In this document: positions 16,702 to 26,070 of the stretch, piece by piece
Layout: every line of letters starts with the position of its first letter
Position numbering within the stretch: position 1 is the stretch's first letter
Origin: an uncultured Prevotella sp.
GTDB taxonomy: Bacteria > Bacteroidota > Bacteroidia > Bacteroidales > Bacteroidaceae
Direction of reading: 5' to 3'
Assembly (NCBI GenBank): GCA_945869265.1
Contig: CAMBOI010000006.1
Coordinates: forward strand, 1 to 64,000
Length of the DNA: 64,000 bases
Translations under genes and position numbers: made by a program
The notes under the pieces: generated by a model
The model's input: only the letters and a program-made list of their open reading frames with translations
Told to the model about the DNA's origin: nothing
Database searches by the model: none

Positions 16702-19260
16702 ATGAAGTATATCAAGTTTTTGCTTGCTCTTCTGCTATTGCCCACCGTGGCTCTTGCCGATGGATGGGACACACAATACAAGCAGATAGAACAGAGCATC
16801 CGCCAACCACAATTTGGCGACAAAGTGTTCAACATCACTAAGTATGGCGCTAGCACAAAGGCCACTGCTGCCGCTAACCAAAAGGCTATTAACAAGGCCA
16901 TTGACGCATGCTCAAAGGCGGGTGGCGGACGAGTGGTTATTCCGGAAGGAACATTCAACACTGGTGCCATTACACTTATGAGTAAGGTAAACCTTCACGT
17001 TGAGAAGGGAGCCGTGCTGCAGTTTGCATTCCAACCCGAACTCTATCCTATCGTCCCTACTCGTTGGGAAGGTCTTGACTGCTACAACCTGCAGCCTTGT
17101 ATCTATGCCTACAAGCAGAACGACATTGCCATCACCGGTGAGGGAACTATCGACGGAGGTGGCGAGAATGCCACATGGTGGAAATGGTGCGGTAAGGATC
17201 ATTACGGATGGAAACCCGGTGAAGTGGGACAGAATATGGGCGCGCGTGCACGTCTGCTGAAGTATGCTGAGGATGGCGTGGATATGAAGGAGCGCCGCTT
17301 CACGGCTAAGGACGGACTTCGCCCACAGCTCATAAACACATATGATTGCGATGGCGTACTCATCGAGAATGTCACATTGCTCCGCTCACCGTTCTGGGTA
17401 ATTCATCCACTGCTCTGCAAGAACGTCACTGTGCGTGGGGTGCATATCAACAACGATGGTCCTAACGGAGATGGTTGCGACCCCGAATCATGCGACGGCG
17501 TGCTCATCGAAAACTGTTTCTTCAACACCGGCGACGACTGTATCGCCGTGAAGAGCGGACGCAACAACGACGGTCGCTTGTGGAACAAACCGAGCGAGAA
17601 TATCATCATCCGCAACTGCGAGATGCAGAACGGACATGGTGGTGTGGTTATCGGTAGCGAAATTACTGGCGGTTGCCGCAACCTTTTTGCCGAAAACTGC
17701 AAGATGGACAGCCCCGACCTCGACCGTGTCATCCGCATCAAGACCAACACATGCCGTGGCGGTATCATCGAGAATATCTATGCCCGCAACATCGAGGTGG
17801 GACAATGCGGAGAGTCGGTGCTTAAGATCAACCTCGACTACGAGCCTAAGGAAATATGCTGCCGAGGATTTGCTCCCACAGTGCGCAATGTCAACATCGA
17901 GAACATCACTTGCAATAAGAGTAAGTATGGTGTCCTCATTGTGGCTCTCGATAGTGTGACTAACGTATATGACATCAATGTCAAGAACTGCCGCTTCAAT
18001 GGTGTGGAGAAAGGTAACAAGGTTACTGGAAAGACCCGCGACGTGAAATACGAGAATCTCTTTATCAATGGTTCTCTTTGCTTGCAGAAGAAGCCATATA
18101 AGAACTATAGCGAGTGGTTGACCTACTCTGAGATGAAGCGAGTTCCGCAGTCGTATATGCTCGACTTCGCCAAGAAGCCACGATGGAGCTATGTCATGGG
18201 CATTGAACTTGAAGCCATGCTCGACACCTATCTTCGGCATGGTGGCGACGACATCCGCAAATACTGCCAGCTTTACACCGACACGATGATCAACGACAAA
18301 GGCGAGATTCGTACATATAAGTTGGAAGACTATAATCTTGATCAAATTCGTACGGGCCATTTTGTGGCCCGTATGTATGAGAAATACCCCGAGGCAAAGA
18401 ATCTCAAGGCTATTCAGACTCTCATGAAGCAGCTCGACAAGCAGCCGCGCACCAAAGAGGGAGTATATTGGCACAAGGCAATCTATGCATATCAGGTGTG
18501 GCTCGACGGCATATTCATGGGTCTGCCTTATCGATGCCTCACTGCCCGCAACCTGCTTAGCCCAAAGAAGGCAAAGAAGATTTACGACGATGCTGTTGAC
18601 CAAATCAGCAAGACCTACGAGCGCACTCTCGACCCAAAGACTGGACTTAACCGCCATGCCTGGGACGAAACTCACGAGATGTTCTGGGCAGACAAAGAGA
18701 CAGGACTCTCGCAGCACTGCTGGGGAAGAGCACAGGGATGGTACACCATGGCTCTTATCGAACTGCTCGACGCCATGCCCGAGGATTATGAGCGCAGAGG
18801 CGAGGTAATCGAACTGCTCCGCAAAGACCTCGATGCCGTTATCAAGTGGCAGGACAAGAAGACGGGATTGTGGTATCAAGTGATGGATGCCCCTGGACGC
18901 AAGGGCAACTATCTCGAATCTACTTGCTCCTCGATGTTTGCCTATGTACTGATGAAAGCCACCAACAAAGGCTACCTTGGCGACAAGTATTTCCTTGCAG
19001 GCAAGAAGGCTTATCACGGAATACTCAATAACTTCATCCGTGTGAATGCCGACAAGACCATCTCGCTCACCAATTGCTGCGCCGTAGCCGGCCTTGGTCC
19101 TGGTATGAGCGAGGCTGTTAAGAAGGCAGCGCCTAACGTCAAGGAGAACAAGCGCCGCGACGGCTCATACGATTACTACCTTAGCGAACCAGTGCGCGAC
19201 AACGATGCCAAGGGCGTTGGTCCATTCATCTGGGCTTCACTTGAATACGAAAAGAAATAA
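16702..19260 (+). CDS. secreted pectinase: GH28 polygalacturonase fused to GH105 unsaturated galacturonidase
   Basis: An 852-residue protein with a signal peptide (cleavage near ALA-D, residue 20). Residues about 40-460 are a GH28 beta-helix with the catalytic set: NDGPNGDGCD (251-260), TGDDC (Asp278, Asp279), GHG (His312) and RIK (345-347). Residues about 480-848 resemble GH105 (YesR/YteR type), an alpha/alpha barrel cutting the unsaturated uronic acid left by lyases; WLDGIFMGLP and HCWGRAQGWY are visible. The fusion would release a chain end and then remove a residue from it. A PL1 lyase follows after 13 bases. No SusC/SusD genes are adjacent, so this is not a standard PUL. Confidence 0.88.
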   Translation: MKYIKFLLALLLLPTVALADGWDTQYKQIEQSIRQPQFGDKVFNITKYGASTKATAAANQKAINKAIDACSKAGGGRVVIPEGTFNTGAITLMSKVNLHVEKGAVLQFAFQPELYPIVPTRWEGLDCYNLQPCIYAYKQNDIAITGEGTIDGGGENATWWKWCGKDHYGWKPGEVGQNMGARARLLKYAEDGVDMKERRFTAKDGLRPQLINTYDCDGVLIENVTLLRSPFWVIHPLLCKNVTVRGVHINNDGPNGDGCDPESCDGVLIENCFFNTGDDCIAVKSGRNNDGRLWNKPSENIIIRNCEMQNGHGGVVIGSEITGGCRNLFAENCKMDSPDLDRVIRIKTNTCRGGIIENIYARNIEVGQCGESVLKINLDYEPKEICCRGFAPTVRNVNIENITCNKSKYGVLIVALDSVTNVYDINVKNCRFNGVEKGNKVTGKTRDVKYENLFINGSLCLQKKPYKNYSEWLTYSEMKRVPQSYMLDFAKKPRWSYVMGIELEAMLDTYLRHGGDDIRKYCQLYTDTMINDKGEIRTYKLEDYNLDQIRTGHFVARMYEKYPEAKNLKAIQTLMKQLDKQPRTKEGVYWHKAIYAYQVWLDGIFMGLPYRCLTARNLLSPKKAKKIYDDAVDQISKTYERTLDPKTGLNRHAWDETHEMFWADKETGLSQHCWGRAQGWYTMALIELLDAMPEDYERRGEVIELLRKDLDAVIKWQDKKTGLWYQVMDAPGRKGNYLESTCSSMFAYVLMKATNKGYLGDKYFLAGKKAYHGILNNFIRVNADKTISLTNCCAVAGLGPGMSEAVKKAAPNVKENKRRDGSYDYYLSEPVRDNDAKGVGPFIWASLEYEKK

Positions 19261-19273
19261 TATCCTCACCATA

Positions 19274-21028
19274 ATGAAAATTTTTTCAACTTTCTTTGCG
19301 CTTGCATTAACATTACCAATGCAAGCGCAAAATGCACCTGCATTCCCAGGAGCTGAAGGACACGGCAGATATACGACAGGAGGCCGTGGAGGAAAAGTGA
19401 TTCACGTGACTAATCTTAATGATGATGGCAATGGCTCACTGCGCTGGGCATTGTCGCAGTCGGGAGCAAAAACCATAGTCTTCGACGTAAGCGGTTATAT
19501 CGACCTCAAGTCGCAGCTCAACGTCTCTTCCAACACCACCATAGCCGGCCAGACAGCTCCTGGAGACGGTATTACACTTCGCTACTATACTCTATATTTC
19601 GGCAACTGTGACAATGTTATCGTACGCTTCATCCGTAGCCGACGCTCTCAGGTGAAGGATGTGAACGATGGCGCTGATGCAACATGGGGACGCAATCGCA
19701 AGAACATCATCCTCGACCACTGCTCTTTCTCATGGAGTATCGACGAGGTGGCTTCGTTCTATGACAACAAGGACTTCACAATGCAGTGGTGTAACATAAC
19801 AGAAGGACTTAATGCTGGACATAATAAGGGAAATCACAGCTATGGCGGTATTTGGGGCGGAAAGGACGCTTCTTTCCATCACAACTTTATAGCTCATGTG
19901 CAGAATCGCGCCCCACGCTTCAACGGTGCACGATACGACTGGGACGGATATGACAAAACACTCTATGAGAACTCTATTCAGGCTGAGCGCGTAGATTTCC
20001 GCAACTGTGTGATGTACAACTGGGGCAACGGCAACGGATGCTATGGTGGTCCTGGCGGCGGATATATCAATATGGTAAACAACTACTATAAGGCAGGTCC
20101 TGGAACTTCCAACAAGACACGCGTCACCCAGGTGTCGGTGTCTGACGCTTCAAATGGCGGCGACAACCCATTTCCCGGCTATGCCTCACGATACTATATC
20201 AATGGCAATTACGTGACTGCAGCATCTTCTCCTGAGAATTACGACTGGCAGGGGGTTATATATGACTCCGGTCTATATACTATTAATGGTGAAAAATACA
20301 TTGCCGATCCGAATCATTACTACGGAGAAAAGCAAACATACGAAAAGAACACAAATGGAGTTGACTGTATCAAGGTGAAGCTCGACGAACCGATTGACGC
20401 CGGTGAGGTTACGACCCACAAAGCCCAGACTGCATTCGAGAAGGTATTGAAATACTGCGGTGCATCATTTGTTCGCGATGCATGTGACGTAAGATATGCC
20501 GAAGAGGCTGAGAATGGCACAACTACATTTATGGGAGCTATTGTCAAGTGTGCAGGTATCCTTGATATAATTAACGACCCTGATGGTACTGAAGACCCGA
20601 CAACAGCATCCTACCCCACTCTACGCGAGGAAAAACGTCCAGCCGACTTTGACACCGATGGTGATGGTATTCCTGACGAATGGGAAACCGCCAATGGATT
20701 GAATCCATCTGATGATAGCGACGGAAATGCCTACACCATCGACAGCGAGGGTATCTACACCAACATTGAGGTATATCTCAACAGTCTTGTAGAACACATC
20801 ATGAAGGATGGAAATGCCGACGCTGAAGATGCCGTTAACGAGTATTATCCCAAATACAACTCAGCAAGCGGAATAAAAGAAATCGCTAATAGTGTAGAAC
20901 TGAAGAAGATCACCTACACCACCCTTTCAGGACAAAACATCAACCAAGCCGATGCCACACGAGGCGTATATATCATGGTAGATCACTTTGCTGACGGCAG
21001 TAAGCGCACAAGAAAACTTGTGAGATAA
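19274..21028 (+). CDS. secreted pectate lyase, PL1 family
   Basis: A 584-residue protein; ATG 19274 gives a clean signal peptide (MKIFSTFFALALTLPMQAQ). The lyase begins APAFPGAEGHGRYTTGGRGG with VIHVTNLNDDGNGSLRWAL and TTIAGQTAPGDG, typical of Bacteroidota PL1 pectate lyases. A calcium-loop segment DTDGDGIPDEWE (about 460) precedes a C-terminal tail ending GVYIMVDHFADGSKRTRKLV, which could be a type IX secretion sorting domain. It likely cuts pectin to unsaturated ends that the upstream GH105 domain can process. Same operon as the fusion gene. Confidence 0.88.
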   Translation: MKIFSTFFALALTLPMQAQNAPAFPGAEGHGRYTTGGRGGKVIHVTNLNDDGNGSLRWALSQSGAKTIVFDVSGYIDLKSQLNVSSNTTIAGQTAPGDGITLRYYTLYFGNCDNVIVRFIRSRRSQVKDVNDGADATWGRNRKNIILDHCSFSWSIDEVASFYDNKDFTMQWCNITEGLNAGHNKGNHSYGGIWGGKDASFHHNFIAHVQNRAPRFNGARYDWDGYDKTLYENSIQAERVDFRNCVMYNWGNGNGCYGGPGGGYINMVNNYYKAGPGTSNKTRVTQVSVSDASNGGDNPFPGYASRYYINGNYVTAASSPENYDWQGVIYDSGLYTINGEKYIADPNHYYGEKQTYEKNTNGVDCIKVKLDEPIDAGEVTTHKAQTAFEKVLKYCGASFVRDACDVRYAEEAENGTTTFMGAIVKCAGILDIINDPDGTEDPTTASYPTLREEKRPADFDTDGDGIPDEWETANGLNPSDDSDGNAYTIDSEGIYTNIEVYLNSLVEHIMKDGNADAEDAVNEYYPKYNSASGIKEIANSVELKKITYTTLSGQNINQADATRGVYIMVDHFADGSKRTRKLVR

Positions 21029-21097
21029 CAAACAATATTAGAGCGTTCCTTCAACGCTCTCAGAGCGTGGGAGAGACAGTCTAAGAACGTAAAAGAA

Positions 21098-21140
21098 ACG
21101 GCCTAAGAGCGTATCCGAACACTCTTAGGCCGTTTTCTTA
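21098..21140. terminator. bidirectional terminator between convergent operons
   Basis: A perfect 12-base stem, ACGGCCTAAGAG / CTCTTAGGCCGT, is followed by TTTTCTTATTT on the plus strand and TTCTTTT on the minus strand. It separates the pectate lyase gene from the convergent GH57 gene. A smaller hairpin (GAGCGTT/AACGCTC) lies at 21041-21059. Confidence 0.8.
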
Positions 21141-21153
21141 TTTATGACTTCAA

Positions 21154-22569
21154 TCACTCAGCCTTCTTGGCTGCAGGCTTCTTTGCGGCCGGTTTCTTGG
21201 CGGCTACCTTTGGAGCTGCAGGTTTCTTGGCTGCTGTGGATTTCTTAGTTGCATTTGCCTTCTGCTCAGCAGCTTCCATCTTCTCAATCTTGGTCTTCAG
21301 ACGAGTGATTTCCTTGTCCTTAACCTCAATTTCCTCACCCTGATTGCGGATGGTGGTGAGAAGACTATTCAACTGGTCGTTGTCGATTTCCTCAGGATAC
21401 AGACTGTTCACTCTGTTGATGAAGTCGCCGAGGATGTTCATATAGTTGGTGAACGCATCAAATGCTCCGCTATAGATACCACGGTCAAGTCCTACACTTG
21501 TAGCCTTGGTGGTCATGAAGCGGAAGTTGTTACTTGCCTGCAGATAATCCCAATCCTGATTGATACGCGGATCCTGTGCAATGCGGATACGGTCGGCTAC
21601 ACTATAAAGTTTGTTGAATGCCTCGCGCTGCATAGCATTACCGAGCCATGTAGATACGTCGCGCTCCTCGTCCACCCATGACAATGTGTCGGGCACGTCA
21701 AGCTGACCTACGCTCTTTGCCTTCATGCAAATCTCTGAAGGTGTAGAGAAGGTGATACCCTTGTCCTTGGCACATGCGGGCAAAGCCTTGAGGAATTCGA
21801 GGATATTCGATGACAGCGGCTGGGCAATACCCAAGGCCGAGAGCTCCATGAAGATATTGATGAACTGCTCCTCTTCGGGCAGTGCTGCAATGCGGTTGAT
21901 GTATGTGTCGGCAAAGAGAGGATACCCCTCCCAGTCGCTATTGTTGAATCGCAGGGAGATATCGTCACTGAGTTCAACATCACGCAGCAAGAGCTTGAGG
22001 TTGGGAGCTATTGGGCAGTGATAGATATAGTGGGGCGACTTCCAACCGAGCACATGCTTTGCGCCCTCGGTAAGCATACCCTTGAATCCCATGGCAGCCA
22101 CCTGACCGCCAATATCGTCGCTGTAGATGAGTGACGAGTTGCGCAGTATGGTTGGACGCTTGCCAAAGTAGTCCTTCATCTTGTCGCACTGCTTCTTTAC
22201 GTCGGCAGCAAACGACTCCTCATTAGCCAATGAAGAAAGACCATGGCTGTAAGGCTCAGCGAGGAATTCTGCACATCCGGTCTCGTTTATTTCCTGCAAC
22301 TTGGCGATTACCTGCGGAGCATGCATCTCCAACTGCTCCATTCCCACTCCCGAGATTGAGAATGTAACCTTAAAGTAACCATTGCCCTGCTTAATCATGT
22401 CGAGCAATGTCTCGAGTGCCGGCATATACGAACGCTCGGCGATATCGGTGATACTGCGCTCGTTCTCATAGTCATCATAATAGTAGTGGTCGATGCCTAT
22501 GTCGAAGAAACGGTATCTCTTGAGATGAATAATCTGGTGTATCTCAAAATATAAGCATATTGTTTTCAT
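21154..22569 (-). CDS. GH57 alpha-amylase family enzyme with Lys/Ala/Pro-rich tail
   Basis: A 471-residue cytoplasmic protein without signal peptide. It begins ICLYFEIHQIIHL, the first conserved region of GH57 (HQP-like); EFLAEPYSHGL, RNSSLIYSDDI and LTEGAKHVLGWKSP follow, as in Bacteroides cytoplasmic amylases. Residues about 400-440 are a short coiled coil. The last about 30 residues are a histone H1-like run of KKPAA units. It is the third gene of an operon with a debranching enzyme and GT4 glycogen synthase, so it probably works on stored glycogen. The basic tail may bind nucleic acid or polyphosphate; that is speculation. Confidence 0.88.
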   Translation of the reverse strand: MKTICLYFEIHQIIHLKRYRFFDIGIDHYYYDDYENERSITDIAERSYMPALETLLDMIKQGNGYFKVTFSISGVGMEQLEMHAPQVIAKLQEINETGCAEFLAEPYSHGLSSLANEESFAADVKKQCDKMKDYFGKRPTILRNSSLIYSDDIGGQVAAMGFKGMLTEGAKHVLGWKSPHYIYHCPIAPNLKLLLRDVELSDDISLRFNNSDWEGYPLFADTYINRIAALPEEEQFINIFMELSALGIAQPLSSNILEFLKALPACAKDKGITFSTPSEICMKAKSVGQLDVPDTLSWVDEERDVSTWLGNAMQREAFNKLYSVADRIRIAQDPRINQDWDYLQASNNFRFMTTKATSVGLDRGIYSGAFDAFTNYMNILGDFINRVNSLYPEEIDNDQLNSLLTTIRNQGEEIEVKDKEITRLKTKIEKMEAAEQKANATKKSTAAKKPAAPKVAAKKPAAKKPAAKKAE

Positions 22570-22630
22570 AATATATACTTCTTTAATAATCCTTTAATTC
22601 TTTATTATATAAATAATTTAATTCTTCAGA

Positions 22631-23899
22631 CTACTGCCAACCCAATGTTCTCAGGTAGAGTGTGCGAATCCAGGCACCAACCTTCTCCCATGTAATCTGG
22701 TCAACTTCCTTCTTGCCTTCTTCCTTGAGATACTGGAAGAGCGAGTCGTTGGCACAGATTGAGTAGATGGCGTCGGCAAGAGCATGGATATCCCAATAGT
22801 CAACCTTTATACAGTTGGTGAGAATCTCGGCACAACCACTCTGCTTAGAGATAATCGAAGGAGTACCGCATTGCATTGCCTCAAGAGGCGATATTCCAAA
22901 TGGTTCGCTCACCGAAGGCATTACATATACGTCGGAGTCCTTCAGACACTCATACACCTGCTTGCCACGCATGAATCCTGGGAAGTGGAAGCGGTCGGCA
23001 ATGCCTCGCTCTGCAGCAAGGTAAATCATTGCGTCCATCATATCTCCCGAACCAGCCATACAGAAACGCACGTTACGAGTGCGATGGAGCACCATATTGG
23101 CAGCCTCAACGAAATACTCAGGTCCCTTCTGCATAGTGATACGACCGAGGAACGTAACCACCTTATCGCGACCTGTATGGTCGGGACGTGGAATCTCGTC
23201 ATATTCCTTCTTCAGTGGATAAACGGCATTGTGAACCGTGAAGCACTTGCGCGGATCCTGGTGATACTGGTTGATAACCGTCTGACGAGTGAGTTCAGAT
23301 ACACACATAATGCAGTCAGCCCAATCCATACCGTTCTTCTCAATAGAATAAACCGTCGGATTAACCTTTCCGCGCGAACGGTCAAAGTCTGTGGCATGCA
23401 CATGGATGCACAATGGCTTGCCGCTCACCTGCTTGGCATGAATACCAGCGGGATAGGTAAGCCAGTCGTGGGCGTGAATGATGTCAAACTCCTCGGTGCG
23501 TGCCACCTGTCCGGCAATTATCGAGTAATTGTTGATTTCCTCGTGCAAATTTGACGGATAGCCTCCGGCAAACTCCATTGCGCCAAGGTCATTGACATGC
23601 ATGTAGTTGAAGTCGGCATAGATATGGTCGCGCAACTTGAAGTAGTAGTCAGGATCCATAACGTTGCCTATACGATTCTTTACATAGTCGTAGTCAACGT
23701 CGCGCCATGCGATAGGCACAGCGTTCATGGCTACAATACGACAAGCTGACGTGTCCTCATCGCCGAAAGGATGAGGCAGACACAATACGGTCTCAATGTC
23801 GCCTTGGGCATAAAGTCCCTGGCTGATACCATAATTGGCTGTTGCGAGACCACCGAATACGTGAGGAGGATACTCCCATCCAAACATTAATACTTTCAT
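22631..23899 (-). CDS. GT4 glycosyltransferase, probable glycogen synthase
   Basis: A 422-residue GT-B enzyme. The N-terminal GWEYPPHVFGGL binds the acceptor side, AHDWLTYPAG is the usual His-containing loop, and SEPFGISPLEAMQCG supplies the E-x7-E motif (Glu332, Glu340) that binds the nucleotide-sugar. Proteins of this form lie between a debranching enzyme and a GH57 amylase in many Bacteroidales and are annotated as glycogen synthase. Soluble, cytoplasmic. The start is 18 bases after the debranching gene. Confidence 0.85.
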   Translation of the reverse strand: MKVLMFGWEYPPHVFGGLATANYGISQGLYAQGDIETVLCLPHPFGDEDTSACRIVAMNAVPIAWRDVDYDYVKNRIGNVMDPDYYFKLRDHIYADFNYMHVNDLGAMEFAGGYPSNLHEEINNYSIIAGQVARTEEFDIIHAHDWLTYPAGIHAKQVSGKPLCIHVHATDFDRSRGKVNPTVYSIEKNGMDWADCIMCVSELTRQTVINQYHQDPRKCFTVHNAVYPLKKEYDEIPRPDHTGRDKVVTFLGRITMQKGPEYFVEAANMVLHRTRNVRFCMAGSGDMMDAMIYLAAERGIADRFHFPGFMRGKQVYECLKDSDVYVMPSVSEPFGISPLEAMQCGTPSIISKQSGCAEILTNCIKVDYWDIHALADAIYSICANDSLFQYLKEEGKKEVDQITWEKVGAWIRTLYLRTLGWQ

Positions 23900-23917
23900 A
23901 TCTCGTTCCTCCTTTCT

Positions 23918-25870
23918 TTATTTCTGGTAAACATTTTGCTGAGCCAGCATCTTGGAAGCACGCAGAATCTCCGCCACATTCATGGCAAACGACATGGCAC
24001 CACGTCCGTGGAATGGCGGGTTGCCGTCGAAGAGCTCTGAGATTGAACCAAGTGCGTGATATGACATCTCATCCTCGAAGCCCACAAGCTGACGCTCGAT
24101 GAAGCTCAATCGGGTGTGCTTGTACAGCTTGATACATGCCTCGAAGTAGAATCCCTCAAGCCAAGGCCATGCCGTGCCCTGATGGTAGGCATAGTCGCGC
24201 TGTGTCTGCTGACCCACGTACATCGGATTATATCCACCACTCTTAGGAGACAGCGAGCGCAATCCCTTTGGTGTCAACAGTTCACGCGTACAGATGTCAA
24301 GCACGCTTCTCTTCTGCTCCTTGCTGAGCGGAGAATAGTCGAATGCCACTGCAAACACCATATTCGGACGCACACTCCAATCAACCATATTGCCATCTAC
24401 ATAGTCATAGAGATAACCATATTCGTTGAGGAATGTATTTACAAACGACTCTCCAGCCACGTCGGCAAGGTCGTTGAGCTCGGCAGCCTCATCAACACGT
24501 CCGTTGTCAGTTGCAATAGAGGCACAGAACTTCAGAGCATTATACCACAATGCATTAAACTCCACAATGTATCCCGAACGCGGTACAACTGGACGTCCAT
24601 TGGCTGTGGAGTTCATCCATGTCACAGCCTTGTCACGACCGTCGGCATAAAGCAAACCGTTGTCGTCGAGGCGCAGATTAGGATGATTGCCATCTATAAT
24701 ATAATGTATAATGTCCTCAAGAAGTTTTCCATACATCTGCGAGCACTTGTCTCTACCTGCCGACTTGGCATACTGCTGGATTGCCCATACTGCCCACAGG
24801 GGCACGTCGGGTTGCTCCATCTCGTAGATCTTTGCAGTGATGGGCTTTCCTTCCATAAACTCCCTCAGTCCCTTCTCGGCAGTCTTCATCACCAATTCGA
24901 AGTAGTCCTGCTCGTCGATGGCAAGTGTCAGACCTGGCAAGGCGATGAACGTGTCGCGGGCGCGGCACTTAAACCACGGATAACCGGCAAGAAGATAACG
25001 GTCGTCGTTCTTCTCGCGCTTGTGGAACTGGTGAGCGGCATTCACCAAGCAATGGAAGAAGTTGTCGCGAGGAGCTCTGGCTTCAACCTCCTTCTCAAAC
25101 AAAGAACGCAGTGTAGTCGTCTTTATCTGCGAAGTGGAAGCCGAGAACACGACGCTCTCTCCCTTCTTGATGTCCATCTCGAAATAGCCAGGAACATAGA
25201 GATCCTCATTTGAGGCATAGCCACGTTCCTGCTCCTTCGGGTATTCCACACCACGATACCAATCGGGATGGAATACAAACTGGTTCTTCTTGCTAAACTG
25301 CATGTAGAGGAATGGATAACCGGCATACATCTTGGTACGAATACCATTGTCAACCTCTTCGTAGGCGCGACTTGCCGTCGAGTTCTCGTGAGTGAACTGA
25401 CGCACGCTTCTGAATGCTAAGAACGGACGGAAACGCAGTGTTGTTGCCGAATGGGCGTCAACGAGGGTATAACGAATCAGAATGCGATCCTCGTAGTGTT
25501 GGAACACCACTTCTTTTTTTAGAATAACTCCACCTACACGATATACGGTTGTAGGCACTTTGTCACAATCGAACTCTCGGATGTACTTGTGACCTTTGGG
25601 ACTGTAATTGTTGCCCTGATACTTGTGGAGACCGAGATTAAACTCCGCCCCGTGCTGGATAACAGTTGGGTCGAGCGACGACAGAAGAACATGGTTCTCG
25701 TCGTCAAGTTCGGGAACAGGCACAACCAACAGACCGTGATACTTGCGGGTATTACAGTCAACGATGGTCGAACACGAGTATGCACCCGAACGGTTCGTCC
25801 TCAGCAGTTCCTTGTGGAGGCTTTCCTCAAGGTTTGTCATTACAGCTTTTTCAAATCTTAAATAACTCAT
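23918..25870 (-). CDS. glycogen debranching enzyme (amylo-alpha-1,6-glucosidase)
   Basis: A 650-residue protein of the archaeal/bacterial debranching type. Residues 1-270 form the N-terminal beta-sandwich (LRTNRSGAYSCSTIVDCNTR, YHGLLVVPVPELDDENHVLL). The C-terminal alpha/alpha barrel (GH133) shows AGYPWFKCRARDTFIALPGL, PLWAVWAIQQ and YHQGTAWPWLEGFY. It hydrolyses alpha-1,6 branch points in the cytoplasm. First gene of the three-gene glycogen operon, with a strong promoter 40 bases upstream. Confidence 0.92.
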   Translation of the reverse strand: MSYLRFEKAVMTNLEESLHKELLRTNRSGAYSCSTIVDCNTRKYHGLLVVPVPELDDENHVLLSSLDPTVIQHGAEFNLGLHKYQGNNYSPKGHKYIREFDCDKVPTTVYRVGGVILKKEVVFQHYEDRILIRYTLVDAHSATTLRFRPFLAFRSVRQFTHENSTASRAYEEVDNGIRTKMYAGYPFLYMQFSKKNQFVFHPDWYRGVEYPKEQERGYASNEDLYVPGYFEMDIKKGESVVFSASTSQIKTTTLRSLFEKEVEARAPRDNFFHCLVNAAHQFHKREKNDDRYLLAGYPWFKCRARDTFIALPGLTLAIDEQDYFELVMKTAEKGLREFMEGKPITAKIYEMEQPDVPLWAVWAIQQYAKSAGRDKCSQMYGKLLEDIIHYIIDGNHPNLRLDDNGLLYADGRDKAVTWMNSTANGRPVVPRSGYIVEFNALWYNALKFCASIATDNGRVDEAAELNDLADVAGESFVNTFLNEYGYLYDYVDGNMVDWSVRPNMVFAVAFDYSPLSKEQKRSVLDICTRELLTPKGLRSLSPKSGGYNPMYVGQQTQRDYAYHQGTAWPWLEGFYFEACIKLYKHTRLSFIERQLVGFEDEMSYHALGSISELFDGNPPFHGRGAMSFAMNVAEILRASKMLAQQNVYQK

Positions 25871-25909
25871 AGATTCCTGCTATTTGGTACAATTAGTTAG
25901 TTTCACGTC

Positions 25910-25940
25910 CAAAGGTACACATTTTTCCCCAACCGACAAA
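25910..25940 (-). promoter_or_regulatory. promoter of the glycogen operon
   Basis: Minus strand: TTTG (25940-25937), 19-base spacer, TACCTTTG (25917-25910). The spacing matches the Bacteroidota consensus. Confidence 0.8.
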
Positions 25941-26032
25941 ACTTTTCCCCGCTTTTTTTATATAAACACCTTTTTTTTTATGTTTTTGACACACTTTTCG
26001 CAAAATTTCTTTCACAATTAGAGTATTTTTTG

Positions 26033-26040
26033 TAATTTTG
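26033..26040 (+). promoter_or_regulatory. -7 element of the Crp-family gene (TAATTTTG)
   Basis: TAATTTTG lies 30 bases before ATG 26071. A possible TTTC -33 sits 19 bases upstream (26010-26013). The element shows that an upstream in-frame TTG (26038) is not the start. Confidence 0.6.
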
Positions 26041-26070
26041 CATCTTGAAAAAGATCATATCAAGATAACA

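Noticed and set aside
17488..19017. Antisense frame of 509 codons opposite the GH28-GH105 gene
   Set aside because: It is a mirror of a strongly supported coding frame; codon third-position bias belongs to the plus-strand gene.
16702..21028. Polysaccharide utilisation locus
   Set aside because: No SusC/SusD pair, hybrid two-component regulator or SusR-like gene is adjacent; only two enzymes are present.
24116..25213. Antisense frame of 365 codons opposite the debranching enzyme
   Set aside because: Shadow of a well-conserved enzyme; no domain or start signal.
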